This document shows, one piece after another, positions 43,861 through 54,825 of a stretch of DNA of 64,000 nt. Where the stretch lies: assembly GCF_023487995.1 (NCBI RefSeq), contig NZ_JAMFKN010000004.1, positions 62,001-126,000 on the forward strand, written 5' to 3'. The stretch is from Thermohalobaculum sediminis (GTDB taxonomy: Bacteria > Pseudomonadota > Alphaproteobacteria > Rhodobacterales > Rhodobacteraceae). Under the pieces are notes generated by a model, which was not told where the DNA came from, searched no databases, and saw nothing but the letters and a program-made list of their open reading frames with translations. Both the position numbers and the translations under genes were made by a program. The stretch's first letter is position 1. Each line of letters begins with the position of its first letter.

Positions 43861-44661
43861 TCATTCGACCAGAGGGTCGCGCGGGGCGGTAAAGCGCGTG
43901 GCGCGCCACCTGCGGAATTCCTCGACATCCGCGAAGCGCCGCCAGTTGGTCCCGTCGCAAAGTTCGAAGGGCCGATAGCCGATCTTGTAATGCATCTTCG
44001 GGCTCTGGGCGACCCAGTAGCCGAGATAGACGAAGGGCAGCCCCATCTCGCCCGCGAGCCGGATATGGTCGAGGATCATGTGGCTGCCGGGGCTGCGGCC
44101 GCTCTCGTCGGGATCGAAGAACGAGTAGACCATCGACAGCCCGTCGGCGAGCACGTCCGACAGGCAGGCCGCCACCAGCCGCGGGGCGCCGTTCTCGGGG
44201 TCGGCGAGGCTGTATTCGACCACAGTCGAGTTCACCGGGGTCTCGTCGACCATCGAGGCGTAGTCGAAGGCGTCCATGTCGGCCATGCCGCCATCGGCGT
44301 GGCGGCTGTCGAGGTAGCGGCGGAACAGGCGGAACTGCGTCTCGGTCGCCCAGGCCTCGCAGGTCCGCCGCTCGAGATCGGCGTTGCGCTCCATCGTCCG
44401 GCGCTGCGCGCGCGAGGGGCGGAACGCATCGACCGGAATGCGGATCGACATGCAGGCCGAGCAGCCGACGCAGGCGGGGCGGTAGATCACCGACTGCGAG
44501 CGTCGAAATCCCCTCAGCGACAGCGCGTTGTTGACCGCGACCGCGTTGGCACCCTGCAGCGTGGTAAAGACCTTGCGCTCCTCGCGTCCGCTTAGATACG
44601 CGCAGGGCTGCGGGGCGGTCAGGTAGAACTGTGCCTTGAGCGCGCTTTCGTGGTGCGACAT
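43861..44661 (-). CDS. bpt: Aspartate/glutamate leucyl- or arginyl-tRNA-protein transferase (Bpt/Ate)
   Basis: A 266-residue N-end-rule transferase. The N-terminal domain carries QPCAYLSGREERKVFTTLQG and the PACVGCSACMSIRIPVDAF Cys cluster. The GNAT-like C-terminal domain contains YSFFDPDESGRSPGSHMIL, YLGYWVAQSPKMHYKIGYRPFE and DGTNW. It adds Leu (Bpt) or Arg (Ate) to N-terminal Asp/Glu or oxidised Cys of proteins, targeting them to ClpAP. The two specificities cannot be separated by eye; Bpt is the likelier call in proteobacteria. Confidence 0.9.
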   Translation of the reverse strand: MSHHESALKAQFYLTAPQPCAYLSGREERKVFTTLQGANAVAVNNALSLRGFRRSQSVIYRPACVGCSACMSIRIPVDAFRPSRAQRRTMERNADLERRTCEAWATETQFRLFRRYLDSRHADGGMADMDAFDYASMVDETPVNSTVVEYSLADPENGAPRLVAACLSDVLADGLSMVYSFFDPDESGRSPGSHMILDHIRLAGEMGLPFVYLGYWVAQSPKMHYKIGYRPFELCDGTNWRRFADVEEFRRWRATRFTAPRDPLVE

Positions 44662-44811
44662 CGCTGCGTGATCCGGATTCCCTGGTCCGAGCCTCTCCTC
44701 CGCCTGTCAGGTTATCACCGAAAAATGGCGAGTCACTGGCGGAGTTGCCCACTCTCGAGGAAAAGCCTCGCAGTTTCGTTAAGGCCGCGCAACCGGGCGG
44801 GCGCGCGCCCC

Positions 44812-45261
44812 TCACTCCGGCCGGTTGATCATCGCGGTGCCCAACGGCAGGTCGTGCAGCAGCTGGCGGCGCGGGTTGAACGCCATGAGCGCGACGCCGA
44901 TGAGCATCGCGAGCGGGATGTAGAGCGTTGCGAAATAGGCGAGCGTGTGCACCGCCGCGAGCGGCCCGTCCAGCCGCTCGCCGTCGGGGCCGCGCAACTC
45001 GATCCCCGCCGCCAGCATCCCCAGCGTGGCCGAGCGCTCGCGCAGCATGGTGAAGCGGTAGATGAAGCCCACCAGCGCGAAGGCCGGCACGATCAGGAGC
45101 CAGCCGAGCCCCATCGTCACGAACCCCATCAGCAGGCCGACCAGCCCGACCGTCGCCATCAGGAGCAGCGTCACCAGCGCGTCGATCACGAAGGCGACCA
45201 GCCGGCGCAGAGGCACGCCGTCGTAGAACTGCGGGTCGCGGTCGGGGTCGGGCAGGCCCAT
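44812..45261 (-). CDS. RDD-family membrane protein
   Basis: A 149-residue integral membrane protein. PLRRLVAFVIDALVTLLLMATV carries the Arg...Asp pair of the RDD family, which also has a second Asp in ELRGPDGERLD after the helical pair. Three to four helices in total. Some RDD proteins are transport-related; function here is unknown. It lies between the bpt and ppk2 genes on the same strand but is not overlapping either. Confidence 0.85.
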   Translation of the reverse strand: MGLPDPDRDPQFYDGVPLRRLVAFVIDALVTLLLMATVGLVGLLMGFVTMGLGWLLIVPAFALVGFIYRFTMLRERSATLGMLAAGIELRGPDGERLDGPLAAVHTLAYFATLYIPLAMLIGVALMAFNPRRQLLHDLPLGTAMINRPE

Positions 45262-45332
45262 CGGGGCACCTCGCGTCTGGCGGCCGGGCGCCTGATGTGG
45301 CGCCGCCCGCCGCCGGCGTCAAGCTGCGGCGG

Positions 45333-46226
45333 TCAGGTCTCGCCGGCCGGCATGATCTGCGGGCCGTCGACGATCAGCGAATCGGGCGGGCAGGCCACCT
45401 TGCGGTCGCGATGCGCGTAGTCGATCGCGCTCAGCACGATGCGCTGGGTCGCGATGCGCGCGCGCCGCTTGTCGTCGGCGCGCACCACCCGCCAGGGCGC
45501 GTGCGCGCTGTGGGTCCTGCGGAACATGTCCGCGATCGCGACCGAATAGTCGTCCCAGCGGCGTAGTCCATCGACGTCGATCGACGACAGTTTCCACTGC
45601 TTCAGCGGGTCGGCCTCGCGCGCCAGCATTCGGCGCATCTGCTCGGCGCGGCTCACCGTCAGCCAGATCTTGAAGAGCCGTACGCCGTCCTTGACCAGCA
45701 TGTGCTCGAACTCGTTGACCTGCTCGAAGAACAGCTCGCGCTCGGCATCGGTCGAGAAGCCGAACACCCGCTCGACCACCGCGCGGTTGTACCAGCTCCG
45801 GTCGAAGAACACGATCTCGCCGGGGCCGGGCAGGTGCTGGATGTAGCGCTGGAAATACCACTGGCCGCGCTCGACGTCGGAGGGCTTGGCAAGCGCCACC
45901 ACGCGCGCGCCGCGCGGGTTGAGGTTCTCGGTGAAGCGCTTGATCGAGCCCCCCTTGCCGGCCGCATCGCGCCCCTCGAAGACCAGAGCGACGCGCGTGC
46001 CCGTGGCCTTGGCCCATGCCTGGAGCTTCACCAGCTCGATCTGCAGCGCGGCCGTCTCGGCGTCGTAGGTCTCGTGGTCGAGCCGGCGCTCGTGCGGGTA
46101 GGTCTCGGCCAGGATCTCGCCCTTCTTCGCGTCCTCGATGCGCTGCCGCAGCGCCTTCGGGAAGCCCTTGGCGTAATAGGCCGAAATGGCGCCGTCGAAC
46201 GGCTTGCCGAACACGCCCCCGCTCAT
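45333..46226 (-). CDS. ppk2: Polyphosphate kinase 2 (PPK2 class I)
   Basis: A 297-residue kinase using polyphosphate to phosphorylate nucleotides. Walker A EGRDAAGKGGSIKR (about 84-97), then LNPRGARVVALAKP, Walker B FFDRSWYNRAVVERVFGF with the lid, and HMLVKDGVRLFKIWLTVSRAEQ. Single-domain length (about 300) fits class I PPK2, which favours NDP phosphorylation. No ppk1 or ppx gene is nearby. Confidence 0.93.
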   Translation of the reverse strand: MSGGVFGKPFDGAISAYYAKGFPKALRQRIEDAKKGEILAETYPHERRLDHETYDAETAALQIELVKLQAWAKATGTRVALVFEGRDAAGKGGSIKRFTENLNPRGARVVALAKPSDVERGQWYFQRYIQHLPGPGEIVFFDRSWYNRAVVERVFGFSTDAERELFFEQVNEFEHMLVKDGVRLFKIWLTVSRAEQMRRMLAREADPLKQWKLSSIDVDGLRRWDDYSVAIADMFRRTHSAHAPWRVVRADDKRRARIATQRIVLSAIDYAHRDRKVACPPDSLIVDGPQIMPAGET

Positions 46227-46297
46227 CCGCTCGCCTCCTCCGCACCGGTCGGTCCGCCGGCCAGACTAGGGCGGCCCGGCGCGGGCGTCGAGACGGC

Positions 46298-47257
46298 TCA
46301 GGCGGCGGTCTTGCCCTCGGCCTCGCCCGCCGCGCGCGCGATGGCCGTGGCGAGGGTTCCGGGCGCGGCGTGGTGGGCCATGTGGCCCACGCCCTCGAGG
46401 ATCGTCAGCCGGACCTCGGGCAGCACCTCGGCCAATCCGCGCGCGTGGCGCTCGGGGTCGATGAAGTCCTCGGCGCCATGAATGATCTCGACCGGCAGGC
46501 GCAGGCCGGGATAGCGCGGCGCCATCCGGCGCAGCGCAGCGTTCAGGCCCGAGATGTCGTCCGAATTCGCCGCGAGCGTCGCCTCGCGCAGTGCGAGCGG
46601 CCCACCGACATAGGCCGCGTAGCCCTCGGGTGGCTGCTGCGGGCGGAAGACGCGGTCGATGAAGCGGTCGATGCCGTCATCCTCGGCCACCGACTTCATG
46701 TACTCGGTGTAGGCCCAGGTGATCGCGCCCGAAATCCCCAGCGCCTCGAACACCCGCGCCATCCCCGAATAGGGCATCGTGACGCCCGAGACCGAGACGA
46801 CACCCGCCGTCCGGTCCGGCGCGTCCAGCGCCCAGGCGAGCGCGAGCGCCGCGCCCCAGCTGTGGCCGACCACCACCGGGCGCCCGGCCCCCAACTTCGC
46901 CGCCGCCGCGCGCAGGATCGCGGCCTGCACCGCCGGGTCGGCGGCGTCCGCGCCTTCGGGCCTGTCGGAATGCCCGAAGCCGGGGCGGTCGAAGGCGATC
47001 ACGCGCCGCCCTGCGGCGATGTGCGGCGCGATCGAGAAGGTCCAGTCCCGCAGGTTGCCGCTCGCGCCATGCACCAGCACCGCGGGCACGCCGCCCGGCG
47101 GCCCGGCCTCCCAGGCATGGATGCGCAGCCCCTCGACCTCGACGAACATCCCGATCGGCGGAAAATCGCGCTCGGCGTCCTCGGTCGGGAAGGGGGCGGC
47201 GCAGCCCGCGGCCAGCGACGCCGCGCCTGCGCCGGCCAGGAAATCGCGTCGTCTCAA
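46298..47257 (-). CDS. Alpha/beta-hydrolase, predicted exported lipoprotein
   Basis: A 319-residue protein. The start MRRRDFLAGAGAASLAAGC looks like a Tat signal (RRRDFL) ending in a lipobox-like AAGC (Cys19; Leu is one position further out than usual). The hydrolase domain has the nucleophile Ser133 in GHSWGAA, the oxyanion region VLVHGASGN, and the catalytic His in EGVGHMAHH near the C-terminus. A cap domain (about 170-230) is visible. The substrate is unknown. It is divergent from the hemoglobin gene. Confidence 0.87.
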   Translation of the reverse strand: MRRRDFLAGAGAASLAAGCAAPFPTEDAERDFPPIGMFVEVEGLRIHAWEAGPPGGVPAVLVHGASGNLRDWTFSIAPHIAAGRRVIAFDRPGFGHSDRPEGADAADPAVQAAILRAAAAKLGAGRPVVVGHSWGAALALAWALDAPDRTAGVVSVSGVTMPYSGMARVFEALGISGAITWAYTEYMKSVAEDDGIDRFIDRVFRPQQPPEGYAAYVGGPLALREATLAANSDDISGLNAALRRMAPRYPGLRLPVEIIHGAEDFIDPERHARGLAEVLPEVRLTILEGVGHMAHHAAPGTLATAIARAAGEAEGKTAA

Positions 47258-47405
47258 GCCCGGTCTCCCTGACTGCCCGCCCTCGACCTAGGGCGTCGCG
47301 CCCGCCGCGCAAGGCCCGCGCCGGGAACGCGCTTGGCTTTCGCGCCATGGGTCGATTATTCTCGTAAGGGCAATCGCCGGGCTGGCGAGGTCGCAGGGGA
47401 GCGGC

Positions 47406-47774
47406 ATGTCGAAAACGCTCTACGAGAAATACGGCGGCTTCCGCACCGTCAGCCGGGTGGTGATGACCTTCTACGACAAGGCGCTCGAGTCCGACCAGAT
47501 CGGCGACTATTTCGAGGCGGTCGACATGAAGCGGCTGATCGACCACCAGACCAAGTTCATCTCGGCGATCCTCGGGGGCCCCGCCAGCTATTCGGACGAG
47601 CGCCTGCGGCAGGTGCACGCGCCGCTGGAACTCAGCCACGCCGACTACGACGAGATGGCCGCGCTGCTCGCCGAGGCGCTGGCCGAGCACGGCTTCGCGC
47701 CGCCCGACATCCAGATGGTGATCGCCGAGATCGAGGCCCGCCGCGCCCCCATCATCGGCAAGGGCAGGGGATGA
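47406..47774 (+). CDS. Group I-like truncated hemoglobin
   Basis: A 122-residue globin (LYEKYGGFRTVSRVVMTFYDKALES). The B10-type Tyr23 (in TFYDK), a distal-region His47 (DHQTKFI) and the proximal His71 (HAPLELSHADYDEM) are all present. Truncated globins bind O2, CO or NO. The stop overlaps the next gene's start as ATGA, so it is coupled to an adenylate cyclase, which suggests that gas binding regulates cAMP production. Direct interaction is inference. Confidence 0.9.
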   Translation: MSKTLYEKYGGFRTVSRVVMTFYDKALESDQIGDYFEAVDMKRLIDHQTKFISAILGGPASYSDERLRQVHAPLELSHADYDEMAALLAEALAEHGFAPPDIQMVIAEIEARRAPIIGKGRG

Positions 47775-48829
47775 CGATCGCGGCCATCAACGAGCGCTTG
47801 CTGCGCGCGATCGGCGTGGGCGTCGCCATTCTGCGCGAGCGCGATCTCGCGGTCATCTTCCACAATGGCGCCTTCGCCGAGTGGTTCGGCGAGCCTGCCC
47901 CGGACGCCACGGTCGCCGACGCGCTGCCGGGCCTCGACGCGGAGGTGCTGCGCGAGGCCATCGCCACGGCCGGGCGCTATGACGCCGAGATTTCGATCAA
48001 GCCGCGCCGCCGCAGCCTCTCCATCGCGCTCGCCGTCTCGCCCGCCGAGGCCGATGGCGAGCGGCTCCTCGTGATCGAGTGCCAGAACGTCACCCGCATC
48101 CGCGAGCTCGAGTCGATGATCGACAGCTATTCCAGCATGGTCGAGCGCAACACCCGCGAGTTGGAGCGCGAGAAGGAGCGCGTCGAGCGGCTGCTTCTGA
48201 ACATCATGCCCCGCTCGGTCTACGAGGAGTTCAAGAGCTTTGGCGTGGTCACGCCCCAGCTCTATCCCTCGGTCTCGGTGCTGATGCTCGACTTCGTCGG
48301 CTTCACTGCCTTCGCGGCGCAGACCGATCCCACCGTGACGCTGCACGAGCTCAACGACGTGTTCACCGCCTTCGACCGGATCTCGGAGCAGTATGGCTGC
48401 GAGCGCATCAAGACCATCGGCGACGCCTACATGGCGGTTGCAGGGATGCCCGAGCCCACGCCCGACCACGCCCGCGCCGTCACGCAATGCGCGATCCGCT
48501 TCATCCGCTACCTCGAGCGCCGCAACCAGAGCCACCCGCACAAGTGGCAGGCGCGCATCGGCCTCGGCACCGGGGCGGCGGTGGGCTCGGTCGTCGGCAT
48601 CCAGAAATACGTCTACGACGTGTTCGGCCCGGCGGTGAACATGGCCGCCCGCCTGCAGGCCTTCGCGAACCCCATGGCGATCGTGGCGCCCGACGAGATG
48701 AAGGCGGCGCTGATCGACGACTTCCACCTCACCGATCTGGGCCTGCACGAGATCCGCGGCATCGGCGAGATGCGCCTGATGCGCGTGGCACCCGGCAACG
48801 AGACCGCGCGGCGCGGCGTCCCGGCCTGA
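47771..48829 (+). CDS. Class III adenylate cyclase with N-terminal PAS-like domain
   Basis: A 352-residue soluble protein: PAS-like region (about 1-105), a coiled-coil/signalling helix (RELESMIDSYSSMVERNTRE, about 111-140), then a class III catalytic domain (about 165-330). Metal Asp174 and Asp218 (VLMLDFVGFTAF, IKTIGDAYM) are present. Lys214 and Asp283 (KTIGDAYM, YDVFGPAVN) occupy the positions that select adenine, while guanylyl cyclases carry Glu and Cys there; Asn290 and Arg294 are also in place. So it should make cAMP. It is translated from an ATGA overlap with the globin gene. Confidence 0.9.
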   Translation: MTIAAINERLLRAIGVGVAILRERDLAVIFHNGAFAEWFGEPAPDATVADALPGLDAEVLREAIATAGRYDAEISIKPRRRSLSIALAVSPAEADGERLLVIECQNVTRIRELESMIDSYSSMVERNTRELEREKERVERLLLNIMPRSVYEEFKSFGVVTPQLYPSVSVLMLDFVGFTAFAAQTDPTVTLHELNDVFTAFDRISEQYGCERIKTIGDAYMAVAGMPEPTPDHARAVTQCAIRFIRYLERRNQSHPHKWQARIGLGTGAAVGSVVGIQKYVYDVFGPAVNMAARLQAFANPMAIVAPDEMKAALIDDFHLTDLGLHEIRGIGEMRLMRVAPGNETARRGVPA

Positions 48830-48871
48830 GAGCCGCCTGTTCCGAGCGGAACCCTCCCCGGTGGCACCCGC

Positions 48872-48893
48872 TGCCCCGGCCTTCGAGCCGGGG
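48872..48893. terminator. Terminator-like hairpin between convergent cyclase and metA genes
   Basis: A perfect eight-base-pair stem GCCCCGGC / GCCGGGGC with loop CTTCGA. No U-tract follows on either strand, so it is a candidate bidirectional terminator or just a stable hairpin between convergent genes. Confidence 0.4.
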
Positions 48894-48988
48894 CCTCGTC
48901 CATGCTGTCGAAGGCGGGGGCGGGACAGCCGGGAGCCGCCACGCCGAGAGGGCGCCATCACCGATCTTCGGATCGGCACGAACCCCGA

Positions 48989-49918
48989 TCAACCCGCCTC
49001 GTCCGTCCCGATCGCGCCGAGGTCGTAGGGCGTGGTCTGATAGACCTCGTTGATCCAGTTCCCGAACAGCAGGTGCGCGTGGCTGCGCCAGCGGTTCTCG
49101 GGCGGGCGGCTCGGGTCGTTGCCGGGGTAGTAGTTCACCGGCACCTCGATCGGCTCGCCCTTGGCCACGTCGCGGTCGTACTCCTCCTTGAGCGAGGTCG
49201 TGTCGTACTCGATGTGGTTGAACATGTAGAGCGCGCGGTGCGCCGGGTCCTCGATCAGGCAGGGCCCGGTCTCGGGCGCGCTCATCAGCACCGAAAGCCC
49301 CGCGTCGCCGGGCAGTTCCGCCTCGCGGATCTCGGTCCAGCGGCTCACCGGGATGATGAAGTCGTCCGAGAAGCCGCGCAGATAGGGCGAGGCCGGCGCC
49401 CGGTTGCGATGGCGGAAGCAGCCGAAGGCCTTCTTCGCCAGCGCGTGCTTCCGGACCCCGTGGAAGTGGTGCAGCATCGCCTGCGCCCCCCAGCAGATCG
49501 CGAAGGTTGAGTGCACGTTGGTCTGGGTCCAGTCGAAGATGCGCGTGAGCTCGGCCCAGTAGGTCACCCTCTCGAAGTCCAGAAGCTCGATCGGCGCGCC
49601 GGTGACGATCAGTCCGTCGAACTTGCGCGCCTCGACCTCGGGGAAGGGCTGGTAGAACGCCTCCATGTGCTCGGGTGCGGTGTTCTTCGAGCGGTGCTCG
49701 GACATCCGCACCAGCGTCAGCTCGATCTGCAGGGGCGTGGCCCCGATCAGGCGCGCGAACTGCGTCTCGGTCCGCGCCTTGTTAGGCATCAGGTTCAGGA
49801 GTGCGATCTGCAGCGGGCGGATGTCCTGCCGCGCCGCCGTCTCCTCGGACATCACCATCACGCCCTCGGCACGCAGCACGTCGTGGGCGGGCAGCTCGGC
49901 GGGGATCTTGATGGGCAT
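48989..49918 (-). CDS. metA: Homoserine O-acetyltransferase, MetA type
   Basis: A 309-residue MetA-family acyltransferase starting at [11 protein letters not shown] (49918); the upstream in-frame ATG adds a low-similarity leader. Catalytic Cys142 ([11 protein letters not shown]) and the His-x-Glu of [13 protein letters not shown] are present. Residue 111 is Glu ([11 protein letters not shown]). In this family Glu111 selects acetyl-CoA and Gly111 succinyl-CoA, so it should make O-acetylhomoserine in methionine synthesis, despite the succinyltransferase name often attached. Confidence 0.93.
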   Translation of the reverse strand: MPIKIPAELPAHDVLRAEGVMVMSEETAARQDIRPLQIALLNLMPNKARTETQFARLIGATPLQIELTLVRMSEHRSKNTAPEHMEAFYQPFPEVEARKFDGLIVTGAPIELLDFERVTYWAELTRIFDWTQTNVHSTFAICWGAQAMLHHFHGVRKHALAKKAFGCFRHRNRAPASPYLRGFSDDFIIPVSRWTEIREAELPGDAGLSVLMSAPETGPCLIEDPAHRALYMFNHIEYDTTSLKEEYDRDVAKGEPIEVPVNYYPGNDPSRPPENRWRSHAHLLFGNWINEVYQTTPYDLGAIGTDEAG

Positions 49919-50011
49919 CGGCGCAGGTCCGTCTCGATGAGGCGTCGGGAGGCGATACATAGGGGCAAGCGAGGGCCGCGCGCAACCATGCGGGCGCGGG
50001 CGGCGGGCGGC

Positions 50012-50875
50012 TCAGCCCCGCCGGTCCAGCGCCGCGGCGATCAGCCGGTCGAAATCCGCGGGGGTCGCGACACCCGCGATCTCGGCCGCCTCGACGGTGA
50101 TGCCCCAGTTGCGCGCGATCGCGGCATAGCGCGGGATGCGGTGCGCCAGCAGCCTGCGGAAGCCCCAGGCGATGAAGTGGTCTGGGTCGACCGCGCATTC
50201 CTCGACGCCCTGCTCGGCGAGATATCGCGCCCAGGCCGCGCGCAGGAAGTCCTCGGGGTAGTACATCGGCTTCGGCGCCTTCTCGAAGCGGCGCACCAGC
50301 TCGTCCTCCAGCGCCTCGGTGCCGCGGATCTGCACCATCAGGACGGCATCCGACAGCGCGCGCAGCACCGGGTCGGCGGGGTCGTCCGGGTCCACCACCT
50401 CGCAGATCGAGCCGCCCGTATCGCACATGAAATGGGCATAGCCATAGATGTCGCGCGCCTTCTCGATGAAGCGGGCCGTGTCCATCAGGGCCGCGATCTC
50501 GGCGTCGCGGTGCTGGCGCTGGCGGCGGACATATTCCTCGAAGGGGATGCCGCCCTTGTCAGGGTCGCCCGGCTTGCCGAGATAGGTCGAGAGCGGCGCG
50601 AGGTTCTCGAACGAGATGTTCGAGGCGATATAGATCGAATCCGAGCGCAGGAGCTGGCGCAGGAATGGGTTGCGCATCGCCTCGCGCTTGAAGTTGTCGA
50701 CGATGTGCTCGCCCATGTAGCGCGTGCCGATGCGGAAATCGATCGAGTAGTGGAACCAGTCGGCCTCGGCCCGCAGCATCGCCGCGATGCGGGTCTTGCC
50801 GAGGCCCGACATGCCGAACAGCGCCACCGCCTTCTGCGGCGCGCTCAGGTATTCCTCGGCCGTTTGGTAGATCAT
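50012..50875 (-). CDS. P-loop ATPase/kinase-like protein, unknown function
   Basis: A 287-residue protein with an early P-loop, LFGMSGLGKTRIA (20-32), and a later acidic Walker-B-like region around CDTGGSICEVVD. The middle is rich in aromatic and charged residues (IDFRIGTRYMGEHIVDNFKREAM), with predicted alternation of helix and strand. I do not recognise a named family, though similar alphaproteobacterial ATPases exist. It lies 93 bases upstream of metA on the same strand. The call is limited to nucleotide binding. Confidence 0.7.
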   Translation of the reverse strand: MIYQTAEEYLSAPQKAVALFGMSGLGKTRIAAMLRAEADWFHYSIDFRIGTRYMGEHIVDNFKREAMRNPFLRQLLRSDSIYIASNISFENLAPLSTYLGKPGDPDKGGIPFEEYVRRQRQHRDAEIAALMDTARFIEKARDIYGYAHFMCDTGGSICEVVDPDDPADPVLRALSDAVLMVQIRGTEALEDELVRRFEKAPKPMYYPEDFLRAAWARYLAEQGVEECAVDPDHFIAWGFRRLLAHRIPRYAAIARNWGITVEAAEIAGVATPADFDRLIAAALDRRG

Positions 50876-50940
50876 GGCTCGCCCCCGCGCGTTGCGGCTC
50901 CGTCTCTAGCGGGCGGCGCGGGCCTTGCCAAGCGCGGGCC

Positions 50941-51282
50941 TCAGCGGGTTCCGGCGCAATGCACGCAGTAGGGCGCCGCCGGGTCGAGCTGCAGCCGTCT
51001 CAGCCCGATTTCCTCGCCGCAGTCGAGGCACCATCCGAAATCGCCGCCTTCGATCCGCGCCAGCGCCGCGTCGATGCGCTTCATCTGCGCGGCGCGGCGG
51101 CGCGACTGACCAAGCGCCATCGCCTGGACCTGCATCGCGTCCATGCGGCTGAGCCGTCCGACCGATTGCTGGTCCAGCTCGACCGGCGCGCGGTCGCTCT
51201 CGGTCGCGGCCTCCTCCGCTGCCAGCGCGGCGCGCATGGCCTCGAGCTTCTCGCGGAACCCGTGAGCCGTCCTGTCGTCCAT
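50941..51282 (-). CDS. DksA/TraR-family C4-type zinc-finger protein
   Basis: A 113-residue protein: a helical hairpin (about 5-75, with coil-tip residues around VGRLSRMDAMQVQAMALGQ), then a C4 zinc finger CLDCGEEIGLRRLQLDPAA followed by PYCVHC. This is the short DksA-like form that enters the RNA polymerase secondary channel. Whether it acts with ppGpp is unknown. Confidence 0.85.
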   Translation of the reverse strand: MDDRTAHGFREKLEAMRAALAAEEAATESDRAPVELDQQSVGRLSRMDAMQVQAMALGQSRRRAAQMKRIDAALARIEGGDFGWCLDCGEEIGLRRLQLDPAAPYCVHCAGTR

Positions 51283-51336
51283 CGCGCCACCTCCGCGCCC
51301 AGTGGAGCAGGCGCGCGCGCACCTTGCAAGGACGCG

Positions 51337-51364
51337 AAAAGCCCTGGCGCGGGGGCCGGGGCTT
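51337..51364 (-). terminator. Rho-independent terminator after ppa (minus strand)
   Basis: On the minus strand AAGCCC (51359-51364) pairs with GGGCTT (51339-51344) around a 14-base C-rich loop. The second arm ends in TT and continues with two more T, giving a short U-run (51337-51340). It lies 21 bases downstream of the ppa stop. Confidence 0.6.
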
Positions 51365-51385
51365 CGGGTTCGGGTTCGGCGCGGC

Positions 51386-51919
51386 TTACTTCGCGGCCTT
51401 GGCGCGGTCGATCGCTTCCTGGATCATCTTGCGCGCGCGGGCGGCGTCGCCCCAGGTCTCGACCTTCACCCACTTGCCGGGCTCGAGGTCCTTGTAATGC
51501 TCGAAGAAGTGGTTGATCTGCTCGCGCGTGATCTCGGGCAGGTCCGAGAAGTCGTGCACCTTCTCCCAGCGCCGGGTGATCTTGGAGGAAGGCACCGCGA
51601 CGATCTTCTCGTCCTTGCCCTTCTCGTCCTCCATCACAAGGACGCCGATCGGGCGGCACGAGATGACGCAGCCCGGCACCAGCGGACGGGTGTTGGCGAC
51701 CAGCACGTCGATCGGGTCGCCATCCTCGGACAGGGTGTGGGGCACGAAGCCGTAGTTCCCCGGATAGCGCATCGGCGTGTAGAGGAAGCGGTCGACGAAC
51801 AGCGTGCCCGACTCCTTGTCCATCTCGTACTTGATCGGCTCGCCGCCGACCGGCACCTCGATGATGACGTTGATCTCTTCCGGGGGGTTCTTGCCGACGG
51901 GAATGGCGTCGAGTCTCAT
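51386..51919 (-). CDS. ppa: Soluble inorganic pyrophosphatase
   Basis: A 177-residue family I PPase hydrolysing PPi to two phosphates. The ATG at 51919 ([23 protein letters not shown]) is preferred over a longer frame. The signature DGDPIDVLV carries metal Asp residues; KYEMDKESG and [12 protein letters not shown] are also conserved, and KDEKIVAVP lies near the active site. It is downstream of the membrane PPase hppA on the same strand, with a terminator hairpin between. Confidence 0.95.
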   Translation of the reverse strand: MRLDAIPVGKNPPEEINVIIEVPVGGEPIKYEMDKESGTLFVDRFLYTPMRYPGNYGFVPHTLSEDGDPIDVLVANTRPLVPGCVISCRPIGVLVMEDEKGKDEKIVAVPSSKITRRWEKVHDFSDLPEITREQINHFFEHYKDLEPGKWVKVETWGDAARARKMIQEAIDRAKAAK

Positions 51920-52020
51920 GATATCTGTCCTGATCCGCAGGTTGATGGCCGACTGGCCGCGCTTATAGGTGCGGCGCGGCCATGTTGCAATGCACAATCA
52001 GGTCGCAGCGGCGCCGCGCC

Positions 52021-52053
52021 AAATGCGAGGGGCCCGGGCTTGGCCCGGGCCCC
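52021..52053 (-). terminator. Terminator hairpin between hppA and ppa
   Basis: A perfect ten-base-pair inverted repeat GGGGCCCGGG (52029-52038) / CCCGGGCCCC (52044-52053) with a five-base loop. On the minus strand, the direction of hppA, it is followed by TCGCATTT. It starts 18 bases after the hppA stop, so it probably ends that transcript and leaves ppa with its own promoter. Confidence 0.65.
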
Positions 52054-52071
52054 GGCTCGTGCGTCAGGCCG

Positions 52072-54057
<1,986 letters not shown>

Positions 54058-54292
54058 GATCGTCCCTTGCTGTTGTTTCGTCCCGGACATGCGGTGATTG
54101 TGGTCGCGAACGCGGCCATGGGGGTCGGTCGCTTGCCCCCGGATCCTGCCTCGCGCGCCCGGTCGTTCGGTGCCGGGCCGCAACTTGGATAAGCCGCGCG
54201 GTGGGGGCTGTCCAGCGTCTAGGGTGACGCGCCGCGCCGCTCGGGCACGGCGCGCACCATGCCGGCGCCGTCGTTCCGGGATCAGAAGTGGG

Positions 54293-54739
54293 TCAGGCCG
54301 CGCAGGCCGCGTCGATCGCCGCCAGCGTCGCGTCCCAGGCCAGAAGGATCGAGGCGTGGCGGTTCTTGTAGTCGCGGGCGGGTAACAGCGCCTCGAGCCC
54401 GTCGAAGGGCGCGTCCGGCACCGGCCCGCCTTCCTTGAGCATGGCATGGAGCTGCTCGCGGCCGCGCGCGATCTCGGTCCGCGTGCGCCCCACCGCAGCC
54501 GCCCCCAGCACCGAGGCCGAGGACTGGCCCAGCGCGCAGGCCTTCACGTCCTGCGCGAACGTCGCGATCCGCCCGTCCGCCATCGTCACGTCGACCGTGA
54601 CCGTCGAGCCGCAGAGCGGCGAGCGTTTCGACGCCGTGCCGTCGGGCGCGTCGAGCCGGCCGACATGCGGGATCTCGGCCGCAAGCGCGAGGATCCGGTC
54701 GGAGTAGAGCTTCATCAGGTCCGAGGTGACGGCGGTCAT
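54293..54739 (-). CDS. IscU/NifU-N-like Fe-S assembly scaffold protein
   Basis: A 148-residue protein of the IscU/SufU fold. Two ligand Cys are present (PLCGSTV, Cys43; KACALGQSS, Cys68), but the third conserved Cys is replaced in [12 protein letters not shown], as is common in a Rhodobacterales subgroup. It may be a scaffold or an accessory protein with altered cluster binding. It is divergent from hisI. Confidence 0.78.
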   Translation of the reverse strand: MTAVTSDLMKLYSDRILALAAEIPHVGRLDAPDGTASKRSPLCGSTVTVDVTMADGRIATFAQDVKACALGQSSASVLGAAAVGRTRTEIARGREQLHAMLKEGGPVPDAPFDGLEALLPARDYKNRHASILLAWDATLAAIDAACAA

Positions 54740-54825
54740 GGGCAGGCTCCAGGTCTTACCGGGGCTAGATAGCGCCTCGCCGCCCGGTGTAAAAGCCCCC
54801 GCGAAGCCGCAGGAAGGGATGCCCG

